Assembly: GCA_001795345.1 (NCBI GenBank)
Contig: MGON01000066.1
Span: forward strand, 51,159 to 71,225
Direction: 5' to 3'
Source: Chloroflexi bacterium RIFCSPLOWO2_02_FULL_71_16
GTDB taxonomy: Bacteria > Chloroflexota > Limnocylindria > P2-11E
Length of the DNA: 20,067 bases
The notes beneath the pieces are model-generated. The model saw only the letters and a program-made list of their open reading frames with translations, did not search any database and was not told the DNA's origin. How positions within the stretch are numbered: position 1 is the first letter of the stretch; every line of letters begins with the position of its first letter. This document shows, piece by piece, positions 1 to 6,325 of this stretch. The translations under genes were made by a program, and so were the position numbers.

Positions 1-1193
1 ATGCACCCACCTACGACGTCAGGAGCTGGGCTCGACCGCCGGGTCGGGCCGCGCGAGGGATCAGTCGCGAGGAGCCCCTCAGCGGCGAGCGATCGGACGC
101 TACGCAACTCCGTGCGCAGCGAGCCGCTGCCCGGGGCGACGAGCGGCTGGCCGGAGAAGCGGCCCGACCTACGCAGAAGATCGGCTTGGAGCTTCTGGAT
201 GTGCTTTCATCGCCCCAGGTCGCGTCGCGGCGCGTCCTGTATCGCACCTACGACCAGATGGTCGGCACCGACACCGTCGTCGGCCCCGGCGGGGACGCAG
301 CGGTCATCCGCATCAAGGGACGGCCCGACGGCATCGCCGTGGCCATCGACGCGCAGCCCCGCCTCGCCGCGCTCGATCCTTTCGAGGGCGCCGCGAGCGC
401 CGTCGCCGAGGCGGTGCGCAACCTCGTCTGCCTGGGCGCCGAGCCGCTCGCCATCACCGACTGCCTCAACCTCGGCAACCCCGAGCGCCCCGAGGGCGCG
501 TGGCAGCTCGAGCGCACCGTCGCCGGGATCGCCGCCGCGTGCGAGGCGCTCAGAACGCCGGTCGTCTCGGGGAACGTCTCGCTCTACAACGCGACGCGCG
601 GAGCCGACATCTGGCCGACCGCCGTCATCGGCGCCGTCGGACAGCTCGCCGACGTCTCGCGGCACATCCCGGTGACCAGCGGCCGCAAGGGCGACGCGGT
701 CGTCCTCGCCGGCAGCGCCCGGGTCTCGCTCGCCGGCTCCGTGTACGCCGCGCGCGCCGGCACCGGGATCGGCGAGGTCGTGCCGGTCGACCTGGCGCTC
801 GAGGCTCGCCTCCACCGCTTCGTCCTCGCCGCGCACGCGCGCGGCCTCGTCCGCGCCGCGCACGACCGCTCCGACGGAGGCCTCGGCGTCGCGCTCGCGG
901 AGCTCGCGCTCCGCGACGGCATCGGGATGAAGGTCACGCTCCCCGCGGTGCGCGGGATCGACAGGCGCGTGGCGCTCTTCGGCGAGGGCCCCTCCGGGAT
1001 CGTGCTGGTCGTCGCTCCCGACGACCTGCACGCGGTCCGCACGCTCGCGGCGCAGAACGACGTCCCGATATGGCTCCTCGGCACCATGGGCGGCGACCTC
1101 CTCGAGATCGCGCCGGTGCTCGGGACGCCGATCGCCTCGCTTCGGGACGCGCACGAGGGTGGCCTGGCCGCGGCCCTAGGACGGAGTCGCTGA
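1..1193 (+). CDS. purL: Phosphoribosylformylglycinamidine synthase subunit PurL, C-terminal part (5' truncated by window edge)
   Basis: PurL converts FGAR, ATP and glutamine-derived ammonia to FGAM in purine synthesis. The reading frame is open from base 3 with no stop, so the gene starts outside the window; 396 residues of a protein usually near 740 are visible. They cover the end of the first half (APTYD, as in the PurL 'APVYDRP' region) and the second AIRS-like repeat: YRTYDQMVGTDTVV, PGGDAAVIR, LVCLGAEPLAITDCLNLGNP, VVSGNVSLYN, AHDRSDGGLGVALAELAL and FGEGPSGIVLVV. An ATG at 186 is internal, not the start. The linker before LLDVLSSPQVASRRVLYRTY looks longer and more Arg/Ala-rich than usual. 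The stop TGA (1191-1193) overlaps the ATG of a small downstream ORF (TGATG). It heads a purL-purF-purM-purN run. The family call is firm. Confidence 0.96.
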   Translation, partial: APTYDVRSWARPPGRAARGISREEPLSGERSDATQLRAQRAAARGDERLAGEAARPTQKIGLELLDVLSSPQVASRRVLYRTYDQMVGTDTVVGPGGDAAVIRIKGRPDGIAVAIDAQPRLAALDPFEGAASAVAEAVRNLVCLGAEPLAITDCLNLGNPERPEGAWQLERTVAGIAAACEALRTPVVSGNVSLYNATRGADIWPTAVIGAVGQLADVSRHIPVTSGRKGDAVVLAGSARVSLAGSVYAARAGTGIGEVVPVDLALEARLHRFVLAAHARGLVRAAHDRSDGGLGVALAELALRDGIGMKVTLPAVRGIDRRVALFGEGPSGIVLVVAPDDLHAVRTLAAQNDVPIWLLGTMGGDLLEIAPVLGTPIASLRDAHEGGLAAALGRSR

Positions 1194-1432
1194 TGCCGAG
1201 AACACTTAAGACCGATCCTTTTGCTGCGTGGCTCGAGAGGCCGAGACGAACCGATCCCGCGCGAGACCCGTCCGAACCCGCGAATAGGCGGGTGAGGCTG
1301 CGGGAGCAAGCTGGCGTTGAGAGCCCGTTCCATCGCGGGTCGAGCGGGGGATCGGTGAGATCGAGGCCTCGAGCGCGCATGCGAGCCGGGTCGCGGAGAT
1401 CGAGGCCTCGAGCGCGGCGGAGCATCGGCTGA
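1193..1432 (+). CDS. Possible small Arg-rich ORF (79 aa) bridging purL and purF
   Basis: An ATG at 1193 overlaps the purL stop (TGATG), and its TGA at 1430-1432 overlaps the purF ATG (again TGATG), so ribosomes could pass from purL through this ORF to purF by translational coupling. The product starts MPRTLKTDPFAAWLERP and becomes very Arg-rich, with RSRPRAR encoded twice by the direct repeat at 1357-1416. I recognise no family. Against a real protein: many codons are unlike the neighbours (AGA, ACA, CTT, TTT, CGA, AGG), the sequence is low complexity, and the DNA contains a long imperfect inverted repeat that explains it better as a structured spacer. It may serve only to carry ribosomes across the spacer. 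Confidence 0.25.
   Translation: MPRTLKTDPFAAWLERPRRTDPARDPSEPANRRVRLREQAGVESPFHRGSSGGSVRSRPRARMRAGSRRSRPRARRSIG
1250..1356 (+). other. Long imperfect inverted repeat / candidate structured RNA in the purL-purF spacer
   Basis: ACCGATCCC (1250-1258) is the exact complement of GGGATCGGT (1348-1356). Inside it CGC (1260-1262) pairs with GCG (1344-1346) across a single G/G mismatch, then comes a tandem GA/GA mismatch (1263-1264 with 1342-1343), then GACCCG (1265-1270) pairs with CGGGTC (1336-1341). The enclosed stretch has a perfect hairpin ACCCGC-gaatag-GCGGGT (1276-1293) and a small TGC-GGGA-GCA hairpin (1299-1308). A second copy of ACCGATCC at 1211-1218 could compete for the 3' arm. Pairing is seen in the sequence; an RNA role (for example a cis element before purF) or a palindromic mobile-repeat origin is inference. 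Confidence 0.5.
1357..1416 (+). repeat. Pair of 21-bp direct repeats, each holding a CGAGGCCTCG palindrome
   Basis: The same 21 bases, beginning GAGATCGAGGCCTCG, occur at 1357-1377 and 1396-1416, 39 bases apart and ending 15 bases before the purF start codon. Each copy contains the perfect 10-base palindrome CGAGGCCTCG. Spacing of nearly four helical turns would put the two copies on the same DNA face if a dimeric protein bound them; a role as operator, RNA hairpins or remnants of a repeated intergenic element cannot be separated from one copy of the locus. Confidence 0.7.
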
Positions 1433-2823
1433 TGTGCGGCATCAGCGGCATCTGGTCCCCCGCCGCGACCGACCCCACCGAGGCGGCGCGCCTGACCTTC
1501 TTCGCGCTCTACGCGCTCCAGCACCGCGGGCAGGAGTCCGCGGGCATGGCCGCCACCGACGGGCGCGACCTGCGCGTCGTGCGGCGCATGGGCCTGGTCG
1601 GCCAGGTGTTCGCCGAGCCCGACCTCGGCGCCCTGACCGGCCGCGCGGCGATCGGCCACACGCGCTACTCGACCACCGGCAGCTCGCGCATCGAGAACGC
1701 GCAGCCGATGGTCGTGCGCGACGAGGCGCTCGGCGAGCTCGCCATCGGGCACAACGGGAACGTCATCGACGCGCGCGAGCACCGCCAGCAGCTGGAGGCC
1801 GACGGCGTGCGCTTCGACACCTCGAGCGACACGGAGGTCATGGCCAAGGCGATCGCCTCGGCGCCGGGCAGGTCGTGGGACGAGCGGATCGAGCACGGGC
1901 TCGGCTCGCTTACCGGAGCGTGGTCGCTCGTCATGCTGACGCCGACCGCCCTCTACGCGGTGCGCGACCCCTTCGGGGTGCGGCCGCTCTGCCTCGGCCG
2001 CAAGGGCGACGCGTGGCTCGTTGCCAGCGAGACGTCCGCGCTCGACACGATCGGCGCGACCTACGTGCGCGAGGTCGAGCCCGGCGAGCTGCTCCGCATC
2101 GACGACCGCGGACCGGTCACCGTCGCTCGCACGAGCGCCGACCGTCACGCGCTCTGCGTGTTCGAGCACGTGTACCTGGCGTCGGCGTCGAGCGAGCTGG
2201 CGGGCCGGAGCGTGTACGCCACGCGCGAGCGGATGGGCGAGATCCTCGCGACCGAGCACGCCGCCGCGGCCGACGTCGTGATCCCGGTGCCGGACAGCGC
2301 CATCCCCGCCGCGGTCGGCTACGCGCGCGCGACCGGGATCCCGTTCCGCGAGGGGCTCATCAAGAACCGCTACATCGGGCGGACGTTCATCCAGCCCTCG
2401 CAGGAGCTGCGCCGGCACAACGTGGCCCTCAAGTACAACGCCCTCCGCGGCGTGCTCAGCGGCAAGCGGGTCGTGGTGGTGGACGACTCGATCGTGCGCG
2501 GCTCGACGAGCGGGCCGATCGTCGACCTGCTCCGGCGCAACGGCGCGCGCGAGGTGCACATGCGCATCTGCTCGCCGCCCATCCGCTGGTCGTGCCACTT
2601 CGGCGTAGACATGGCCCGCAAGGACGAGCTCATCGCGGCGCACCTCCAGGTCGAGGACATCCGGCGCCACATTGGCGCGGACTCGCTCGGGTACCTGTCG
2701 CTGGAGGGGATGATCGGCGCGACCGGCGCCACGACCGAGCAGCTCTGCAGCGCCTGCTTCACGGGCGACTACCCGATGACCGTCCAGCTGGAGCTCGACA
2801 AGGGCGTGCTCGAGAGGGCATGA
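1432..2823 (+). CDS. purF: Amidophosphoribosyltransferase PurF
   Basis: Catalyses the first committed purine step, PRPP + glutamine to 5-phosphoribosylamine. The protein begins MCGISGIW, so removal of Met exposes Cys2, the N-terminal nucleophile of the glutaminase domain; IGHTRYST (74-81) and GHNGN (106-110) are typical glutaminase motifs. There is no longer propeptide. The PRPP-binding signature VVVVDDSIVRGSTSG lies at 347-361. Cys242, Cys388, Cys439 and Cys442 fall where the Bacillus-type enzyme binds its [4Fe-4S] cluster (CVFEHVY, SPPIRWSC, LCSACF), so this is predicted to be the iron-sulfur form. Length 463 is normal. The ATG overlaps the stop of the preceding small ORF. PurM follows after 70 bases. 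Confidence 0.98.
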   Translation: MCGISGIWSPAATDPTEAARLTFFALYALQHRGQESAGMAATDGRDLRVVRRMGLVGQVFAEPDLGALTGRAAIGHTRYSTTGSSRIENAQPMVVRDEALGELAIGHNGNVIDAREHRQQLEADGVRFDTSSDTEVMAKAIASAPGRSWDERIEHGLGSLTGAWSLVMLTPTALYAVRDPFGVRPLCLGRKGDAWLVASETSALDTIGATYVREVEPGELLRIDDRGPVTVARTSADRHALCVFEHVYLASASSELAGRSVYATRERMGEILATEHAAAADVVIPVPDSAIPAAVGYARATGIPFREGLIKNRYIGRTFIQPSQELRRHNVALKYNALRGVLSGKRVVVVDDSIVRGSTSGPIVDLLRRNGAREVHMRICSPPIRWSCHFGVDMARKDELIAAHLQVEDIRRHIGADSLGYLSLEGMIGATGATTEQLCSACFTGDYPMTVQLELDKGVLERA

Positions 2824-2843
2824 GCCTTCACCACCTACTACAT

Positions 2844-2858
2844 CCCGGCGAAGCCGGG
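2844..2858 (+). other. Compact GC hairpin between purF and purM
   Basis: CCCGGC-GAA-GCCGGG forms a 6-bp perfect stem with a three-base GAA loop, 20 bases after the purF stop. The core GCGAAGC is the known unusually stable DNA mini-hairpin sequence. There is no T-run after it, and a strong Shine-Dalgarno GGAGG (2884-2888) for purM follows, so it may be a processing, partial attenuation or mRNA-stability element rather than a full terminator. Confidence 0.5.
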
Positions 2859-2893
2859 TGGAGCAGGACGGTCATGCGTGACCGGAGGAACGC

Positions 2894-3931
2894 ATGACCA
2901 CCTACAAGGACGCGGGCGTGGACGTCCACCTGAAGGAGACGCTCCTCCGCCGGATCCGCGACCACGTCGCGTCGACCCACCGGCCCGAGGTCATCGGCGG
3001 CATCGGCGCGTTCGGCGGGATGTTCCGCTTCGGCGGCATGCGCGACGGCGTCCTCGTCGCGAGCGCCGACGGGGTGGGCACGAAGGTCAAGATCGCCGAG
3101 CTGCTCGACTCGCACGAGACGGTCGGAGCCGATCTCGTCGATCACTGCATCAACGACATCGCCGTCATGGGCGCCGAACCGCTCTTCTTCCTCGACTACT
3201 TCAGCGCCGGCAAGCTCGACCCGGGCCGGTTCGAACGCGTCGTGCGAGGCGTGGCGGACGCCTGCCGGGAGGCGGGCATCGCGCTCCTCGGCGGCGAGAC
3301 GGCCGAGGCGCCGGGTCTCTACAGCGGGACCGACTACGACCTCGCGGGCTTCATCGTCGGCGCGGTCGAGCGGGACCAGATCCTCGATCCAGGCGGCGCG
3401 CGGGAGGGCGATGCGCTCATCGGCCTCCCCTCGACCGGCCTCCACACGAACGGCTACTCCCTGGCGCGCGCGATCGTCTCGCGCGCGGCGGACGCGGACC
3501 GCACCGAGCCGATCGACGTGCTGCGCCTTCCGCGCCACGAGCTGCGGGGCGGGACGCTCGGCCAGGCGCTGCTCGAGGTGCACCGCTCGTATCTCGCCGA
3601 GATACGCGCCCTGCGCAAGGCGGCCACCGTCCGGTCCATCGCGCACATCACCGGCGGCGGGTGGGAGGGGAACCTCCCGCGCGCGCTGCCCGACGGCCTT
3701 GGCGCGGTCGTCGACCGCGACTCGTGGATCGTGCCCCCGGTCTTCCGTCTGCTCGCGGCGCTGGGCGACGTCCCCGAGGACGCGCAGTGGGAGACCTGGA
3801 ACATGGGCATCGGCCTCGTCGCCGTGGTAGCGCCCGAGGACGAGCGCGCTGCCCTGCGCGCGCTCCCGGACGCGGTCGCGATCGGCCGCGTCGAGCGCGC
3901 CTCCCGCGTGCCTCGGGTGCGCTGGGCGTGA
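2894..3931 (+). CDS. purM: Phosphoribosylformylglycinamidine cyclo-ligase (AIR synthetase) PurM
   Basis: Closes the imidazole ring: FGAM + ATP to AIR, the step after PurL. The 345-residue length equals the family norm. Motifs: GGIGAFGGMF (35-44), SADGVGTK (57-64), INDIAVMGAEPLFFLDY (86-102), GGETAE (133-138), STGLHTNGYS (180-189) and TGGGWEGNLPR (253-263). The start ATG has GGAGG five bases upstream. Its TGA overlaps the GTG of purN (GTGA), indicating translational coupling. It shares the AIRS fold with PurL; nothing is missing. Confidence 0.98.
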   Translation: MTTYKDAGVDVHLKETLLRRIRDHVASTHRPEVIGGIGAFGGMFRFGGMRDGVLVASADGVGTKVKIAELLDSHETVGADLVDHCINDIAVMGAEPLFFLDYFSAGKLDPGRFERVVRGVADACREAGIALLGGETAEAPGLYSGTDYDLAGFIVGAVERDQILDPGGAREGDALIGLPSTGLHTNGYSLARAIVSRAADADRTEPIDVLRLPRHELRGGTLGQALLEVHRSYLAEIRALRKAATVRSIAHITGGGWEGNLPRALPDGLGAVVDRDSWIVPPVFRLLAALGDVPEDAQWETWNMGIGLVAVVAPEDERAALRALPDAVAIGRVERASRVPRVRWA

Positions 3932-4527
3932 CGCTGCCGATCGGCGTGCTTGTGTCGGGCAGGGGCACCAACCTCCAAGCCGTACTCGATGCCATCGCCG
4001 GAGGTCGGCTGGACGCCCGTGTCGTGCTCGTCGCATCCGATCGTCCGGGCATCCTCGCCCTCGAGCGCGCGGCGCGCGCAGGCCTGCCCACCGCGGTCTT
4101 CGACGAGCAGGCCCTGGGGTCGCGCGCGGGCGCGCACTCCGCGATGGCCAACGCGCTCCGCGAGAGCGGCGCGCGGCTGGTGGTCCTCGCCGGGTTCGCG
4201 CGGATCCTGGCGGACGTGTTCTTCGAGAAGCTGCCCGGCGTCCCGGTCATCAACATCCACCCCGCGCTGCTCCCGCGCTTCGGCGGCCGCGGGATGCTCG
4301 GCGCGAAGGTGCACGAGGCGGTGCTCGCCTCGGGCGAGGCGGAGTCGGGGGTCACGGTGCATCGCGCGGAGCCCGGCAAGGTCGATGAGGGCGAGATCGT
4401 GGTCCAGCGGCGCGTTCCCGTGCTGCCGGGTGATACCCCGGAGACACTCGCGGCGCGCGTACTCGCCGTCGAGCACGAGGCGCTCATCGAGGCGATCGGG
4501 CGGTTCACGGAGACGCCCGCTCACTAG
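3928..4527 (+). CDS. purN: Phosphoribosylglycinamide formyltransferase PurN
   Basis: Transfers the formyl group from 10-formyl-tetrahydrofolate to GAR. I chose the GTG at 3928, which overlaps the purM stop and gives 199 residues starting MTLPIGVLVSGRGTNLQA, the expected N-terminus. The catalytic set is present: Asn109 and His111 in INIHPALLPRFGG, and Asp153 in KVDEGEIVVQ; LAGFARIL (88-94) is the usual core strand-helix motif. This is the folate-dependent enzyme, not the formate-dependent PurT. No purH or purD follows in this window, so the cluster is partial. The next gene seems to have its own promoter. Confidence 0.97.
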   Translation: MTLPIGVLVSGRGTNLQAVLDAIAGGRLDARVVLVASDRPGILALERAARAGLPTAVFDEQALGSRAGAHSAMANALRESGARLVVLAGFARILADVFFEKLPGVPVINIHPALLPRFGGRGMLGAKVHEAVLASGEAESGVTVHRAEPGKVDEGEIVVQRRVPVLPGDTPETLAARVLAVEHEALIEAIGRFTETPAH

Positions 4528-4550
4528 GCGGCCGAGCATGGCAAGCCGTT

Positions 4551-4559
4551 TGCTACTGT
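4551..4559 (+). promoter_or_regulatory. Candidate extended -10 promoter for a leaderless nucleotide-sugar dehydratase mRNA
   Basis: TGCTACTGT matches the extended -10 pattern TGN-TANNNT and ends eight bases before the preferred GTG start at 4568, so transcription would begin at or within a base or two of the start codon. I see no good -35 and no Shine-Dalgarno sequence. The very similar TGCTAGCGT precedes the GTG of the kelch gene at 19722. Confidence 0.45.
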
Positions 4560-4567
4560 CCGGCTCG

Positions 4568-5656
4568 GTGCGCGTTCTCATCACTGGTATCACCGGCTTC
4601 GCCGGCAGCCACCTCGCCGAGCACATCCTGGCCGAGCACCCGGACGTCGCCCTCTACGGCACGTACCGCTGGCGCTCGCGCATGGAGAACCTCGAGGAGC
4701 TCGCGCGGCGCAGGGTCCTCGACGTCGTCGAGGGCCGCTTCCCCACGGGCGCCGAGATGCGTGAGGCCGGGAAGGCCGGCCGGGTCACGCTGCTCCACTG
4801 CGAGCTGACCGACGCCGGCGCGGTCGAGAAGCTGATCAGCGCGGTCCAGCCCGACCGCATCTTCCACCTGGCGGCCCAGTCGTTCGTCCAGTCGTCGTTC
4901 GACGAGCCCGCCGCGACGATCGACATCAACGTCCGCTCGCAGCTGAACCTCCTCGAGGCGGTCCGGCGGCACGACATGGCCACGCGCGTCCACATCGCCG
5001 GGTCCAGCGAGGAGTACGGGCTGGTCCTTCCGGACGAGGTCCCGATGAAGGAGACGAACCCGCTCCGGCCGCTCAGCCCCTACGCCGTGAGCAAGGTCAC
5101 GCAGGACAAGCTGGCCTGGCAGTACTTCAAGTCATACGGCATGCACGTCGTGGTCACGCGCGGCTTCAACCACACCGGACCCAGGCGGGGCGCCTTCTTC
5201 TCGACCAGCACCTTCGCCCGGCAGATCGCCGAGATCGAGTCGGGGCTGCACGAGCCGGTGATCATGGTCGGCGACCTCACCACGAAGCGCGACTGGACCG
5301 ACGTCCGCGACATGGTCCGCGCCTACTGGGTGGCGCTGGAGCGCTGCGAGCCGGGCGAGTCCTACAACGTGGGCAGCGGCCGGACCTGGTCCATCCGCGA
5401 GATGCTGGACATCCTGCTGTCGCGGTCGCAGGTCAAGATCCGCACGCAGGAGGACCCGGCACGTCTGCGGCCGAGCGACGTTCCCATCCTGTGGGCCGAC
5501 ATCTCGAAGTTCCGCGCCGCGACCGGCTGGGAGCCGAAGATCCCCTTCGAGCGGACGCTCGCCGATCTCTTGCAGTACTGGCGTGAGCGGGTCGTGAGCG
5601 GCAAGCTGCTGCCGCTCGGACAGATGCCCAGCGAAGTGCCCGTGGGCAGGGAATAA
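4568..5656 (+). CDS. GDP-mannose 4,6-dehydratase family NAD(P)-dependent sugar epimerase/dehydratase
   Basis: Extended short-chain dehydrogenase acting on a nucleotide sugar, probably GDP-mannose or its 4-keto-6-deoxy product, for surface polysaccharide or glycan. The Rossmann glycine motif GITGFAG is at 7-13, the active-site region GSSEEYG at 145-151 and the Tyr-X3-Lys pair (YAVSK) at 172-176; FNHTGPRR (200-207) and a C-terminal RPSDVP segment are typical of the GMD/RMD group. GSSEEYG is closer to the reductase (Rmd) form than the TSE of classical GMD, so dehydratase versus reductase is open. GTG 4568 gives MRVLITGITGFAGSH and 362 residues; an in-frame ATG at 4538 would add MASRLLLSGS and is less likely. 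Ends with TAA that overlaps the next gene's ribosome site. Confidence 0.88.
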   Translation: MRVLITGITGFAGSHLAEHILAEHPDVALYGTYRWRSRMENLEELARRRVLDVVEGRFPTGAEMREAGKAGRVTLLHCELTDAGAVEKLISAVQPDRIFHLAAQSFVQSSFDEPAATIDINVRSQLNLLEAVRRHDMATRVHIAGSSEEYGLVLPDEVPMKETNPLRPLSPYAVSKVTQDKLAWQYFKSYGMHVVVTRGFNHTGPRRGAFFSTSTFARQIAEIESGLHEPVIMVGDLTTKRDWTDVRDMVRAYWVALERCEPGESYNVGSGRTWSIREMLDILLSRSQVKIRTQEDPARLRPSDVPILWADISKFRAATGWEPKIPFERTLADLLQYWRERVVSGKLLPLGQMPSEVPVGRE

Positions 5657-5665
5657 GGAGAGACA

Positions 5666-6199
5666 GTGCCGGATCTCGGAGCCATCTGGACCCAGTTCAC
5701 GAGCAACGCCCTGGTGCAGTTCACGGTGCGGTTCGGTCTGGTCTACCTGTTCTTCATCTACCTGGCGATGGTCTTCTGGGTCGTGCGCGACGCGCAGCAG
5801 CGGACCGAGAACGTGATCATGCCGTACCTCGCCGGGCTCATGGTCGTCGTCCTGAACCTGCCCGGCCTCTTCCTCTACATGATCGTCCGGCCGCGCGAGA
5901 CCCTCGCCGACGCCTACGAGCGGCAGCTCGCGGAGGAGAGCCTCCTGGCCGAGGCCGAGCAGCGCGTCGTGTGCCCGACCTGCCACGAGCGCGTGCAGGA
6001 GGACTACATCCTCTGTCCGACGTGCCGCACGCGGCTCAAGAGGATGTGCCCCTCGTGCGCGAAGCTCATCCGCCCCGAGTGGAGCATCTGCCCCTACTGC
6101 GCCAAGGACTTCGACGAGCGCGACTGGACCGTCCACGCGGGGGGCAAGGCTGCAGCCGCGGCCGGCTCGCGCGACGCGACGGAGAAGATCGGGACATAG
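5666..6199 (+). CDS. Two-helix membrane protein with a C-terminal double zinc ribbon
   Basis: A 177-residue protein of unknown role. Two hydrophobic helices (about 20-40 and 51-74) with a short charged turn (RDAQQRTEN) form a hairpin, followed by an acidic helical linker. Then come two zinc ribbons: Cys103/106/117/120 (CPTC...CPTC) and Cys128/131/142/145 (CPSC...CPYC), the DZANK/double-zinc-ribbon pattern, presumably cytoplasmic. An Ala/Gly-rich tail ends the protein. Start is GTG 5666 with AAGGAG five bases upstream, overlapping the stop of the sugar dehydratase, so the two are co-transcribed. The context hints at envelope glycan work, but no activity can be assigned. Confidence 0.85.
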   Translation: MPDLGAIWTQFTSNALVQFTVRFGLVYLFFIYLAMVFWVVRDAQQRTENVIMPYLAGLMVVVLNLPGLFLYMIVRPRETLADAYERQLAEESLLAEAEQRVVCPTCHERVQEDYILCPTCRTRLKRMCPSCAKLIRPEWSICPYCAKDFDERDWTVHAGGKAAAAAGSRDATEKIGT

Positions 6200-6205
6200 C
6201 TCTTC

Positions 6206-6224
6206 GCGGGGGCGCTGCCCCCGC
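6206..6224 (+). terminator. Strong GC hairpin after the zinc-ribbon gene
   Basis: GCGGGGGC-gct-GCCCCCGC is a perfect 8-bp stem with a three-base loop beginning seven bases after the stop codon. It is followed by C-rich sequence, not a T-run, so it would be a non-canonical or Rho-assisted terminator. Confidence 0.55.
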
Positions 6225-6325
6225 ACCCCCGCCGGGGAGACCTGATCATTGCCCACTGGACCCCCGATCTTGCTGCGGCTCCGCCCCTGGACCCCCGTCA
6301 TTCAGCCCCGGCCGATCTGTGCCGG
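6225..6325. repeat. C-rich spacer with repeated CTGGACCCCCG
   Basis: The 11-mer CTGGACCCCCG occurs at 6256-6266 and 6287-6297, 31 bases apart, following the hairpin and a second small CCCC/GGGG inverted repeat (6226-6237). Together with the hairpin it resembles GC-rich repetitive intergenic elements found in high-GC genomes. No promoter or ribosome site for radC is evident here. Confidence 0.45.

Noticed and set aside
2878..3927. A plus-strand open frame that continues into purN and could be read as a 549-aa fusion
   Set aside because: The part before 3928 is an out-of-frame shadow of purM with Arg-rich nonsense; the PurN fold starts at the GTG overlapping the purM stop.
3950..4537. An open frame running into the sugar dehydratase, suggesting an N-terminal extension
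   Set aside because: It overlaps purN out of frame; the Rossmann fold begins at 4568 as in the family.
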